This document shows positions 40,470 to 49,055 of a DNA stretch of 55,713 nucleotides, piece after piece. Location of the stretch: positions 1-55,713 of the forward strand of contig JAATEV010000026.1 of the NCBI GenBank assembly GCA_015655585.1, read 5' to 3'. A program made the translations under genes and the position numbers. Below the pieces are notes generated by a model. That model was given only the letters and a program-made list of their open reading frames with translations. It was not told the origin of the DNA and ran no database searches. Source of the stretch: Terriglobales bacterium (GTDB taxonomy: Bacteria > Acidobacteriota > Terriglobia > Terriglobales > Acidobacteriaceae). Each line of letters opens with the position of its first letter. Position 1 is the first letter of the stretch.

Positions 40470-41900
40470 ATGTCAGCTTCTCTGTCTTATCCGGTTTCGG
40501 CCTTGAAGTCGTCATCAAAATCGAAGGCCCAGGTCCTGATTCTGGAACCTGATCTAGCTGTGCTGGATTATCTTCGGCTTACATTGTCGGGCCGCTACTC
40601 TCTGAGTCTGTTTTCCGAGGAGCAGATGCTTCTCGATCGTCTGGCGCAGGTGAACGAGCCGGACCTTCTGCTGCTGGCGCTGCATACGAACCGGGACCCG
40701 CTCCCGATGTTGACGCATATTCGCTGCACGAAGCCGAATCTTCCGGTGATTGTTCTGTCATGCTCGGCGGATCTTCGAGATATTGAGATGGTGATCCGGC
40801 TGGGTGTCCGGGCGATTGTGATGAAGCCGTTTACCGGCGGCGATGTGGAGCAGGCCATTGAAGAGCATCTGGCCTCGGTGGATAAAAAAGTCGCCTCTTC
40901 GGAGGCTCTGAAAGAGGTTCCGCTGAACGAGACGCACTCTTTTGTGCGGTCCAGCAAGCGGATGCGCGATCTGGAGGCCCAGGCTGCGCTGGTGGCGCGG
41001 GCGGACATTCCGCTGCTGATTCTGGGCGAGAGTGGTACGGGCAAGGAGATTCTGGCGCTCTATACACATAAGATGTCGTCGCGGAGCCAGAACATCTTTC
41101 TGAAGGTGAACTGCGCGGCGGTTCCGGCGGACCTGCTGGAGAGTGAGCTATTTGGCTATGAGCAGGGCGCATTTACCGGGGCGGTGAAGACGAAGCCCGG
41201 CAAGTTCGAGATCTGCTCGGGCGGGACGATCTTTCTGGACGAGATTGGGGAGATGCCGGCGATTCTGCAAGCTAAATTGTTGCAGGTATTGCAGGATGGA
41301 ACGTTCTCGCGGCTGGGGAGCCGTTCCCCTATGAAGGTGGATGTGCGGGTGATTGCGGCCACGAACATCAATATGAAAGAGGCGATGGCGAATAAGACCT
41401 TCCGCGAGGACCTTTACTACCGCCTGAATGGGTTTACGTTGAGCATTCCGCCGCTTCGGGAGCGGAAAGAAGAGATTCCGGTCTTTGCGGATTACTTTAT
41501 GCGCAAGGGCGCGAGGAAGTATGGGCGGGAGCCGCTGCCTTTCTCTGCTAACCTATTGAATACGCTGATCGAGCACAAATGGCCCGGGAACCTGCGCGAG
41601 ATGGAGAATGTCATCAACCGTTACCTGGTGCTGGAGGACGAGAAGTCTATTATTGATGAGTTGAGCCCATCGACCGCGTACCAGGGTGGTCCGGCGCTGG
41701 TTCCGGAGGCATCGAACGGGTCCGGGCTGAAGGCGATGGTAAAAAATCTTAAGGGCGATGCAGAGTCGATCGCCATTGCACAGGTGTTGGAGGAGACGGG
41801 ATGGAACAGGAAGGCCGCAGCAAACGACCTGCAAATCAGCTACAAGGCTCTCCTGTACAAGATCAAGCAGTACGATCTGTCGCCACGAAGTCCAGAGTAG
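40470..41900 (+). CDS. PrsR-like sigma-54 activator with a degenerate receiver domain
   Basis: A 476-residue NtrC-type protein. The receiver-like domain (about 20-135) keeps acidic E26/D28 and the switch lysine K119 (VMKPF). The phosphoacceptor aspartate is replaced by Ala70 in PDLLLLALH, so it cannot be phosphorylated in the usual way. The AAA+ domain has GESGTGKE (186-193) and GAFTGA (233-238), and the C-terminal Fis HTH is NRKAAANDLQISYKALLYKI. The ATG at 40470 has AGGGG 6 bases upstream. PrsR regulators occur in exosortase A loci and drive sigma-54 promoters; here no histidine kinase (PrsK) lies nearby, which fits the lost Asp. It likely acts on the promoters at 31650 and 2024. Confidence 0.9.
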   Translation: MSASLSYPVSALKSSSKSKAQVLILEPDLAVLDYLRLTLSGRYSLSLFSEEQMLLDRLAQVNEPDLLLLALHTNRDPLPMLTHIRCTKPNLPVIVLSCSADLRDIEMVIRLGVRAIVMKPFTGGDVEQAIEEHLASVDKKVASSEALKEVPLNETHSFVRSSKRMRDLEAQAALVARADIPLLILGESGTGKEILALYTHKMSSRSQNIFLKVNCAAVPADLLESELFGYEQGAFTGAVKTKPGKFEICSGGTIFLDEIGEMPAILQAKLLQVLQDGTFSRLGSRSPMKVDVRVIAATNINMKEAMANKTFREDLYYRLNGFTLSIPPLRERKEEIPVFADYFMRKGARKYGREPLPFSANLLNTLIEHKWPGNLREMENVINRYLVLEDEKSIIDELSPSTAYQGGPALVPEASNGSGLKAMVKNLKGDAESIAIAQVLEETGWNRKAAANDLQISYKALLYKIKQYDLSPRSPE

Positions 41901-41941
41901 ACGAGCAGGCTGATGGCGATTCGGGTGGTCGCCACCGGCTG

Positions 41942-42391
41942 GTGATTCGATACGAAAATCATGCGGTGAGAGGGTTTGCGGACGCGAAGGAGCTTGGGTC
42001 GATTGAAGACCTGCTCCGGAGCGAGACGCAGTATCCTTTGGAAACGATTCGACTTAATCCGCTGAACTCGGATACGACCGAGGAGTTTCCGACGAAGGAC
42101 GCGAAGGCGGTCTTCTTTGTGAAGACCTTCGATGGAGACCTGCGGCATAGAGCCCTGCATTTTCATGAACATGCGCCGATTGTGCCGGGGCTGTGGGTGC
42201 GGGTGTACTTCTACGACAACGAGATGATCGAGGGGATCATCAGCAATACAAAGGACTTTGTGCTGGAGACGGGGTTCTTTCTGATGCCTACGGACCCAAA
42301 TGGGAATAATCGGCTGGTGTATGTGCTGAAGGCCGGGCTGAAGGACTTTCACGTTCTGGGGATGCGGAACTATCCGAAGTTTCTGACTTAG
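41942..42391 (+). CDS. Small conserved hypothetical protein downstream of the sigma-54 activator
   Basis: A 149-residue protein if the GTG at 41942 is the start; the frame stays open back to 41801 inside the activator gene, but that part looks like a frame shadow. The body (YENHAVRGFADAKELGSIEDLL; AVFFVKTFDGDL; VRVYFYDNEMIEGIISN; GFFLMPTDPNGNNRLVYV) is compact and beta-rich. It resembles a domain I associate with acidobacterial proteins of unknown function (DUF6982-like), an association made from memory. There is no signal peptide or membrane helix. It is probably co-transcribed with the regulator. No function is assigned. Confidence 0.6.
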   Translation: MIRYENHAVRGFADAKELGSIEDLLRSETQYPLETIRLNPLNSDTTEEFPTKDAKAVFFVKTFDGDLRHRALHFHEHAPIVPGLWVRVYFYDNEMIEGIISNTKDFVLETGFFLMPTDPNGNNRLVYVLKAGLKDFHVLGMRNYPKFLT

Positions 42392-42987
42392 TTTTTTAGA
42401 AAAAGTCTGGCGGTTCCGGAGTGCGGGGACACCTGTTTTTTTGCAGGGGTTTTGGGAAATGTGGGTTCTCGCTGCTTGGTTTTCTGTGGTCAGGTTGTGG
42501 GTGGCTGCGTGGTTTGAGATGGTTCGGAGACGACCACTTTGGATGGGGAGAAAAATACGCCACTCTTTTGGGATTTATTTTGGGGTTGAGGCATTGGCTG
42601 GGAAAGGAAGGCATACCCCAGGGGCTGAAGCCCTTTTTTCGCGTAACGGAGAGACCCAAGGCTAAAACCTTGGGGTACCCAGAAGCAAAAACTGGATTCT
42701 CCAGACACTGCCTAAAGCCCCTCTTTCCTGTCTGAAGAAGGATCAAGGCTAAAGTCTTGGGGTCTGGGTGCAAAAGCGGATTCCTTTCCTTCGATTTCGC
42801 TCAGGGGCGGAAGGACAAAGCGAAGGGCATGGGTGGACGAGGATGGTTCGGGGGAGCGTCCGGGGTGGGGATGGGCGGTGGAAGAGTGCTAGTGTTTGAA
42901 CAGGGCCGAGTGCGGCTGGCTGGTTCCGGTTGGACCGGGAGCGTCGGGACGATTCTGGATTTCGGTTTCGGTGACTGAGGACTACGG
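42392..42987. other. Intergenic region rich in REP-like palindromes
   Basis: About 600 bases without a credible gene. Palindromes include GGGCTGAAGCCC followed by six T (42622-42639), CCCAAGG...CCTTGGG with a CTAAAA loop (42655-42674), and a related CAAGGCTAAAGTCTTGGGG near 42743. They share the layout stem-TGAA/CTAAA-stem with the elements at 2463 and 48951. The first may terminate the upstream operon. A GAGG at 42977 is the ribosome binding site of the next gene. Confidence 0.6.
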
Positions 42988-44385
42988 ATGAGCCGGAGAA
43001 CGGAGCACTCCCTGCCTTTGAGGTTTTGTCGGTTGATGATGGGGAAGGATTTTATAGCTCGTTTGCGGCTGGTATTGCTGGCGCTGTTTGCGCTGATGGG
43101 AGCGTGCACGGTGGGGCAGGCTCAGATCTCGTTTCCTTCGGCGATCAATCTGGCGCTGCAGAGCAGTCCTCGCGTGAAGATGGCGCAGGAAGACATCAAC
43201 AAGGCTCGGGCGGTGGAGGCTGAGGCGCGGGATGTATTCATTCCCAGTCTTTCGGCCAGCGTGGGGGCCGGGGCGACGTATGGGATTACGCTGACGGTGC
43301 CGACGATCTTTACGATCAGCTCGCAGTCGCTGGTCTTCAACTATTCGCAGCGCGACAATATGCGGGCGGCGAAGCTGGGGGTGGAGGCGGCGCGGCTCTC
43401 CTACCAGGACGTGTGCGACCAGGTGGAGGAGGATGCGGCGAACGCGTACCTCGCTCTGGATTCGGCGTTGCAACGGCAAGAGGCTTTGACGGCGGAGCAT
43501 GGGTTTGCGATGCGGCTGGTGGCGATTGTGCAGCAGAGGCTGGACGTGGGGGTGGAGAGTCCAATTGAGCTGAAGAAGGCCCGGCGGACGGAGAAGCAGG
43601 TGCTGTTGCAGTTGCAGCAACTGGAGGACGAGATCGCCGGGCTGCGGGAACACCTGGGGACGCTGACGGGGTTGCCGGGGAACCGCCTGATGACGGTGCC
43701 GGACAGTATTCCGTCGTCGCTTTCGGCTGCGCCTGAAGCTACGGCTGCGGAGGCGCCGGATAGTCTGGCGTTGCAGGCTGCCGAGGCGAATGTGAAGGCG
43801 AAGCAGCAGAGGGCGTTCGGGATGGCGCGGTATCTGTGGCGTCCGCAGATTGCGTTTGAGGCGCAGTATGGACGGATCAGCCCGATCAATAACGTCTCCG
43901 AGTATTACAACCTGCATGGCAACTACAACACCGCGGAGGGCGGGGTGCAGGTGCAGCTTCCGTTTCTGGATGCGGCGCACAAGGCGCGGGCGCGACAGGC
44001 GGAGGCGGACGCGCTGCACGCGGCGCATGAGGCCGACTATCTGCGGGAACAGGAGAATGAGAGCCGGGTGAAGTTGCAGCACTCGATTGCAGAGTTGCAG
44101 ACGAAGGCAGAGCTGGCGGAGATCGATCGAGGGATTGCTCAGGACCAGTTGGACGCGATGCTGGTTCAGATCAATGCGGGCAGCGGAAATAATGCTGCTC
44201 CTCCGATGACTCCGAAGGAAGAGCAGAATGCGCGGATTCAGGAGCGGCAGAGGTATCTGGATTTTCTGAATGCGAATTTGCAACTGCAACAGGCACAGAT
44301 ATCGTTGATGCGGCAGATGGGGGAGCTTGCGGGGTGGCTGAAGTCGATTGCCAGTGTGCAGGGTGTGGTTCCGGTGAAGCCGTGA
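42988..44385 (+). CDS. TolC-family outer-membrane efflux/export protein
   Basis: A 465-residue protein starting at ATG 42988, with GAGG 7 bases upstream. The signal-peptide-like hydrophobic segment is at about residues 27-46 (LVLLALFALMGACTVGQAQ). Two OEP repeats follow, with FPSAINLALQSSPRVKMAQEDINKARA and long helical coils (AYLALDSALQRQEALTAEHGFAMRLV; LNANLQLQQAQISLMRQMGELAGWL). It would form a trimeric outer-membrane channel-tunnel. No inner-membrane or adaptor partner gene is adjacent. The next gene encodes an alginate-export-like barrel, so the two may serve one outer-membrane process, but that is only positional. Confidence 0.85.
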   Translation: MSRRTEHSLPLRFCRLMMGKDFIARLRLVLLALFALMGACTVGQAQISFPSAINLALQSSPRVKMAQEDINKARAVEAEARDVFIPSLSASVGAGATYGITLTVPTIFTISSQSLVFNYSQRDNMRAAKLGVEAARLSYQDVCDQVEEDAANAYLALDSALQRQEALTAEHGFAMRLVAIVQQRLDVGVESPIELKKARRTEKQVLLQLQQLEDEIAGLREHLGTLTGLPGNRLMTVPDSIPSSLSAAPEATAAEAPDSLALQAAEANVKAKQQRAFGMARYLWRPQIAFEAQYGRISPINNVSEYYNLHGNYNTAEGGVQVQLPFLDAAHKARARQAEADALHAAHEADYLREQENESRVKLQHSIAELQTKAELAEIDRGIAQDQLDAMLVQINAGSGNNAAPPMTPKEEQNARIQERQRYLDFLNANLQLQQAQISLMRQMGELAGWLKSIASVQGVVPVKP

Positions 44386-44491
44386 TGGGGCTTGCGTGGG
44401 TGGCGCGAGTTGGATGGTATGGCTTATGGTGGATTAAAGTTTTCCTCTTACTAGATTCCGGGCCAAAGCGGGAGGAGCATCGGAGGCAGGT

Positions 44492-45883
44492 TTGGATTTT
44501 GGGTTCCGGGGCTGGATGTGGAGCCCGTGGGTGCGAAAGAGATATTGCGCGGCTCTGCTGATGGTGGGGATGTGGCGGGCGGTGTCTGCCGGGGCGCAGG
44601 AGTCGGCGGTGCAGTACATCGAGTATCCGCAGATACGCGGCGTGCCGAGGGAGTTCAGGACGAATCTGCTGCCTAAGTGGATGACGCTGGATATGCAGCT
44701 TCGTGGAAGGACGGAGGGGCAGACCTCTGTGAACTACATCTGGGGCAATGGGCAGGCGTATGAGCTGACTCGGGTGTATGGCGGCATGGAGGTGAGGCCG
44801 ACGAAGTTCCTGACGGGCTATATCCAATTTATGGACACGCACGCGCTGGGGATGCCGCTGAAGTATGTGGCTTCGAATATGCGGAATGTGTTCGATGACC
44901 GGCAGGCTTATCTTGAGTTCCATACAGGCAAGGTGAAGGTCTTTGCGGGCAGGCAGGAGCTGCGGTACGGGGGCGAGAGACTGATCGGCATCAGCGACTG
45001 GTCGAACAACAGCCGGACGTGGGACGGGTTCGTGGGGCGATATGGAGACAGGAACCGGATTGATGTGTTCAGCACGTCGGTGACGGGGATTCATGCTTCG
45101 TCGCTGGACAGGCATGGAGCGGGGTTGACGTTTCATGGCGTGGTGGGAACGATTGGCACGGTGGTTCCGCATACGATGATTCAGCCGTTTGTTTACTTCA
45201 AATCGTTTCCCGGAGTGACGAGCCAGGAGGGAGTGAAGGGCTCCGATCTTTTTGTGACGCCGGGGGTGGAGGTGGCGGGGGTTTATCCCGTTGGGTTCGA
45301 TTTCGATGCGCTGGTGGCGATTCAGCGTGGGAACTATGCGAACGATTCGGTGAAGGCGGGGGCGGGATACTTTAAGGCAGGGTGGAACTTTTCGAAGTTG
45401 CCGTGGAAGCCGCGATTGAGGCCGGAGTATGACTATGCCTCGGGGAATGACAGGCAGGACCTGAATCGGGTGGGGACGTTCGATCAGCAGTATCCGAGCA
45501 ATCATAATGCGTTTGGCCTGACGGATTTGTTTGGGTATCAGAACATCAAGCAGGAGAGGCTGAATCTGGATCTGATTCCGAATAAGAAGCTTTCTCTGCT
45601 GATTCAACAGGAGTGGTTGCAGATGGCGACGCGGTTCGACAATGTCTATAACAGCTCGGCGGGTGTGCTGGTGAAGGCTCCGACGACGGGGTTGGAGAGC
45701 GCGGATCTGGGGAGAGAGTTCGATGCCTCGGGGAAGTATCTGATTACAGACTCGCTGGTGGCGAATGCGGGAGTGGCACACTTCTCGCCGGGAACGGTGA
45801 TGCAGGAGAACGGGCATGGAGCGCCGTTGACGCTTGGATATTTCAGTTTGACGTATCGGTTCAAGGTGAATCACGCGCAGTAA
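44492..45883 (+). CDS. Alginate-export-family outer-membrane porin
   Basis: A 463-residue beta-barrel protein. The frame opens with TTG at 44492 (GGAGG just upstream); ATG 44516 is an alternative that still leaves a signal peptide (RKRYCAALLMVGMWRAVSAGAQ). The barrel has the family layout RGRTEGQTSVNY, YLEFHTGKVKVFAGRQELRYGGERLIG, NNSRTWDGF and the later RPEYDYASGNDRQDLNRVGTFDQQYPSNH, the latter being the best hallmark of the alginate_exp family. Its final strand ends SLTYRFKVNHAQ. Members secrete or take up anionic polysaccharides or small carbohydrates. Gene neighbours do not settle the substrate. Confidence 0.85.
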   Translation: MDFGFRGWMWSPWVRKRYCAALLMVGMWRAVSAGAQESAVQYIEYPQIRGVPREFRTNLLPKWMTLDMQLRGRTEGQTSVNYIWGNGQAYELTRVYGGMEVRPTKFLTGYIQFMDTHALGMPLKYVASNMRNVFDDRQAYLEFHTGKVKVFAGRQELRYGGERLIGISDWSNNSRTWDGFVGRYGDRNRIDVFSTSVTGIHASSLDRHGAGLTFHGVVGTIGTVVPHTMIQPFVYFKSFPGVTSQEGVKGSDLFVTPGVEVAGVYPVGFDFDALVAIQRGNYANDSVKAGAGYFKAGWNFSKLPWKPRLRPEYDYASGNDRQDLNRVGTFDQQYPSNHNAFGLTDLFGYQNIKQERLNLDLIPNKKLSLLIQQEWLQMATRFDNVYNSSAGVLVKAPTTGLESADLGREFDASGKYLITDSLVANAGVAHFSPGTVMQENGHGAPLTLGYFSLTYRFKVNHAQ

Positions 45884-45955
45884 GGGATGATGCCGGGAGA
45901 GTTATAGTTCCATTAAGGCTCACTTCAGTTTGGTGGGCGAAGAGAGGATGACGAC

Positions 45956-47206
45956 GTGGCTGAGGAAAAGGACCAATCCAGACTAAGCAGACGTAAGTTT
46001 CTTGAGACGGGCTCGGCGGTGCTGGTTGCAGCGGCTGGGGTGCAGATGGCGCAGGGACAGGAGAAGTCGGTGCAGACGCCGAACCATACGGGCGTGAATG
46101 AGGCGCAGCCGCTGCCGATCAATAAGGCGCTGGACGATCAGAACGGCTCGTCGGTGTGGGCTCCGGAGACGGACGCGGGTGGGCAGCCGCCGTTCAAGTA
46201 TCCGTTCTCGTTTGCTCATAAGAGGATTGAAGAGGGCGGGTGGACGCGGCAGGTGACGGTGAGGGACCTGCCGATCTCGAAGAAGATGGCGGGCGTGCAG
46301 ATGCGGCTGATCAAGGGCGGCATCCGCGAGCTGCACTGGCATGTGGGCGCGGAGTGGGCGTTCATGATCTCGGGCACGGCTCGGATTACGGCTGTGGATC
46401 AGCAGGGGCGGGCGTTTGTGGAGGATGTGAACGCGGGCGACCTGTGGCTGTTTCCGGGGGGGATTCCGCACTCGATCCAGGGGCTGGGCGAGGACGGGGC
46501 TACGTTTCTGCTGGTGTTCGATGATGGGAACTTCAATGAGTTCCAGACGTTTCTGCTGACGGACTGGCTGACGCATACGCCGAAGGAAGTGCTGGCGAAG
46601 AACTTCGATGTGCCGGAGTCTACGTTCGACAAGGTGCCGAAGAAGGAGTTGTTTATTTTTGAGCGGCCGCTGCCGCGCTCGCTGGAGGAGGAGAAGAGAG
46701 ACGCTGCGGCAGGCACGGGGATGGTGCCGAATACGTTTGCGTTCTTCCCGGGGAAGATGGCTCCGACGAAGGTGTCGAAGGGCGGCGAGGTGAAGATCGT
46801 AGATAAGAAGAATTTTCCGGCGACGAATATCGCGGCGGCGATTGTGACGCTGAAGCCGGGAGGTCTGAGGGAGCTGCACTGGCATCCGAACGAGGACGAG
46901 TGGCAGTACTACGTGAAGGGCAAGGGACGGATGACGGTGTTCTCGGCTGGCGGGCACGCGCGGACGATGGACTTCGAGGAGGGCGATGTAGGGTATATTG
47001 AGCGGTCGGCTCCGCATTACATCGAAAATACCGGGGATGCGGATCTGGTGTTTCTGGAGGTGTTCCCGACGCCGCACTATGAGGATATTTCGCTGGCGGA
47101 GTGGCTGGCGCATACGCCTTCGCGGCTGGTGGATCAGCATATTGCTACGGGAGAGGATTTCCTTCGGAAGATTCAGAAGAAGGAGATGGTGGTTACTCCG
47201 GAGTAG
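45956..47206 (+). CDS. oxdC: Tat-exported bicupin oxalate decarboxylase
   Basis: A 416-residue bicupin. A twin-arginine signal SRRKFLETGSAVLVAAAG (residues 11-28) predicts export of the folded Mn enzyme. Cupin 1 has H127, H129, E133 and H172; cupin 2 has H308, H310, E315 and H354, a full set of metal ligands at both sites. In the lid after cupin 1 (FDDGNFNEFQTF) the glutamate E195 stands where B. subtilis OxdC has its catalytic lid Glu, which favours decarboxylation of oxalate to formate and CO2 over oxidation. It starts with GTG at 45956 after AGAGAGG and ends before a strong terminator. Oxalate is common in soil, so a detoxifying or pH role is likely. Confidence 0.9.
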   Translation: MAEEKDQSRLSRRKFLETGSAVLVAAAGVQMAQGQEKSVQTPNHTGVNEAQPLPINKALDDQNGSSVWAPETDAGGQPPFKYPFSFAHKRIEEGGWTRQVTVRDLPISKKMAGVQMRLIKGGIRELHWHVGAEWAFMISGTARITAVDQQGRAFVEDVNAGDLWLFPGGIPHSIQGLGEDGATFLLVFDDGNFNEFQTFLLTDWLTHTPKEVLAKNFDVPESTFDKVPKKELFIFERPLPRSLEEEKRDAAAGTGMVPNTFAFFPGKMAPTKVSKGGEVKIVDKKNFPATNIAAAIVTLKPGGLRELHWHPNEDEWQYYVKGKGRMTVFSAGGHARTMDFEEGDVGYIERSAPHYIENTGDADLVFLEVFPTPHYEDISLAEWLAHTPSRLVDQHIATGEDFLRKIQKKEMVVTPE

Positions 47207-47220
47207 CTGGCGGATGATGA

Positions 47221-47266
47221 AAAGAGACGGTGACGGGATTCGTTCCTGTCACCGTCTCTTTTTTAT
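47221..47266. terminator. Strong bidirectional rho-independent terminator
   Basis: A 15-bp perfect stem (47221-47235 with 47249-47263), core AGAGACGGTGAC/GTCACCGTCTCT, is flanked by A and T runs. It terminates the oxalate decarboxylase on the plus strand and the permease on the minus strand. Confidence 0.92.
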
Positions 47267-47283
47267 GTAACTTTTTAGGTTTC

Positions 47284-48714
47284 TTATTTGTCGGTGTTGG
47301 TTGGGTGGGTACGCAGGTGGTAGAAGGTCAGGCCTATGAGGTTGCTTAGGAGGGTGGTGCCGAGGATTTTGGCGGCGTAGGCTTTGGGGTTTTCCACGGC
47401 TACGAAGGGGTAGGCGGAGACCGTGAAGCAGAAGAGGGTGGCGCATAGGCCGGTGATGGAGGTCAGGCGCAGCCAGCGGGGCAGGGCGGTGCGGAGGGTT
47501 TGGGAGCCTATGAGCGGGATGGCGAACATGGCTATGTAGGCTATCTCGTAGTGGGTGATGGAGGCGTTTTCGAGGACCTGGAAGGCTTCCTGGGCGTGGA
47601 CTCCTATGCTGGCCAGGACCAAGAGCAAGAGGATGATGGCGCAGGTGAAGAGGATGGCGTTGGTGGGGGTTTGGCGGCGCGGGTGGAGGCGCGTGAACCA
47701 GGTGGGGATGAGGTAGTCCCAGCCAGCGGCTAGGGGGAGACGGGTGACTCCGGTGAAGAGGAAGCTGGCGGCGGCTATGAGGCGGAACTGGACGAGGAGG
47801 ATGGCGAGGATGGCGACTATGTTGCCGAGGCCGCGGTCTCCGAGGGCGTAGCGGAGGGTCTGGGGGATGGGGGCGATGAAATCGATGTGGTTGCGGGAGA
47901 AGGCGAGGACGGTGCTGGTGCCGAGGATGAACATGGCGCAGATGGCGGGCGAGGCCAGGATGACGGACTGGCCGATGGAGCGGGCGGCGTCCTTGCTTTC
48001 CCCGGCGAGGATGGCGATGTATTCGAGGCCGCAGAGAGCGCCGAAGAGCATTTGGCCGAAGAGGGCGAGCGAAACCATGCTGATGTGGGGGAGCTGGATG
48101 GGGAGGGGCTCGTAGTGGATGGGCTGGTGATGCGCGTAGGCCCAGAGAGGCAGCAGGATGAGGGTGGTGTAGACGAGGAGGATGGAGACGCCGCCGATGT
48201 TGTGAATCCACTTGCCTAGTTCGAGTCCGTAGAGTGCGGCTAGAGTGATGGCGGCGACGAGAGTGGCTACGATGGCGAAGGAGGCGAGGTGGTTTTCCGG
48301 CAGCCAGGCGGCAGAGGGGCCGATGAGGTAGGAGATCTCGGTGGGGATGGCGTAGAGGATGCTGGCGATGACGGCGATGCCGTAGACCCAGAGGTTCCAT
48401 GCGGTCATGAAGCCGCCGCGGTCGCCGAATGCGGTTCGGGCCCAGACGTAGAGGCCGCCTTCGAGGGGCATCTGGCGGTTGAGACAGATGACGGAGGCGG
48501 CCATAGGGACGTAGAAGAGAAGCATGGCGGCGATCCAGGTGAGGGTCTGGGCGCGGCCTAGTCCGGCGGCGACGCCTACCCAGGAGCTGCCGACGACGCA
48601 GAGGATCTGCGTGAGGACGAGATCGCGCAGGCGAAGCTGGCGATGGAGTCCGTGCGAGCCAGCTTCGGCCGCGGACTGGGTTCCGGGTGAGGAGACAGGC
48701 GCAGAAGAGGGCAT
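47284..48714 (-). CDS. APC-superfamily amino acid permease
   Basis: A 476-residue transporter with about 12 transmembrane helices. The first helix region LRLRDLVLTQILCVVGSSWVGVAAGLG carries the glycine-rich unwound motif of APC permeases, and MPLEGGLYVWARTAFGDRGGFMTAWNLWVYG matches the conserved helix 2-3 segment with the P-x-x-GG-Y-W signature. It would import an amino acid or polyamine with a proton, or exchange substrates. It is monocistronic, convergent with oxdC, so an oxalate/formate role is conceivable but not supported by motif. Substrate unknown. Confidence 0.85.
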   Translation of the reverse strand: MPSSAPVSSPGTQSAAEAGSHGLHRQLRLRDLVLTQILCVVGSSWVGVAAGLGRAQTLTWIAAMLLFYVPMAASVICLNRQMPLEGGLYVWARTAFGDRGGFMTAWNLWVYGIAVIASILYAIPTEISYLIGPSAAWLPENHLASFAIVATLVAAITLAALYGLELGKWIHNIGGVSILLVYTTLILLPLWAYAHHQPIHYEPLPIQLPHISMVSLALFGQMLFGALCGLEYIAILAGESKDAARSIGQSVILASPAICAMFILGTSTVLAFSRNHIDFIAPIPQTLRYALGDRGLGNIVAILAILLVQFRLIAAASFLFTGVTRLPLAAGWDYLIPTWFTRLHPRRQTPTNAILFTCAIILLLLVLASIGVHAQEAFQVLENASITHYEIAYIAMFAIPLIGSQTLRTALPRWLRLTSITGLCATLFCFTVSAYPFVAVENPKAYAAKILGTTLLSNLIGLTFYHLRTHPTNTDK

Positions 48715-48950
48715 GTGCTGGGTATGGTCGCACAGGTGGGGCGGGTTGCGAAGGATTTTTTCTGCTGGTTGAGCGTTTTTTTGCTTCGCCTCTCGCGATA
48801 AGGCGGCGATAGGCGAAGCTCAGGATGACAGGGTTCGATTGCAACGACAAGGACAACAGCAAAAACCAAGGCAATCAATCTGTCGCTTCGTCCTTCGGAC
48901 TTTGCTCCCGCCTTCGGCAGAGTGGTGGTCGCTTCGCGACGGCCTTTTGA

Positions 48951-48970
48951 CGTGGGGCTGAAGCCCCACG
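48951..48970. repeat. REP-like palindrome with TGAA loop (copy 3)
   Basis: CGTGGGGC pairs with GCCCCACG around TGAA, the same architecture as the element at 2463-2482. It lies in the 340-base gap between the permease and ilvE genes. Other palindromic pieces (GCTTCGCC...GGCGAAGC near 48781-48817) lie in the same gap, which holds no gene I can support. Confidence 0.65.
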
Positions 48971-48990
48971 CTAATCCCAACGACAAAATG

Positions 48991-49033
48991 AAAGAGGCAG
49001 TCTCCGCTGAATGTTTCTGCGGGCTGCCTCTTT
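48991..49033 (-). terminator. Terminator hairpin for ilvE
   Basis: AAAGAGGCAG (48991-49000) pairs perfectly with CTGCCTCTTT (49024-49033), with an inner CCGC/GCGG extension. On the minus strand the stem is followed by a T-rich CATTTTGTC, 20 bases after the ilvE stop. Confidence 0.75.
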
Positions 49034-49055
49034 CATTTGTAACTGATTTTGTTTC

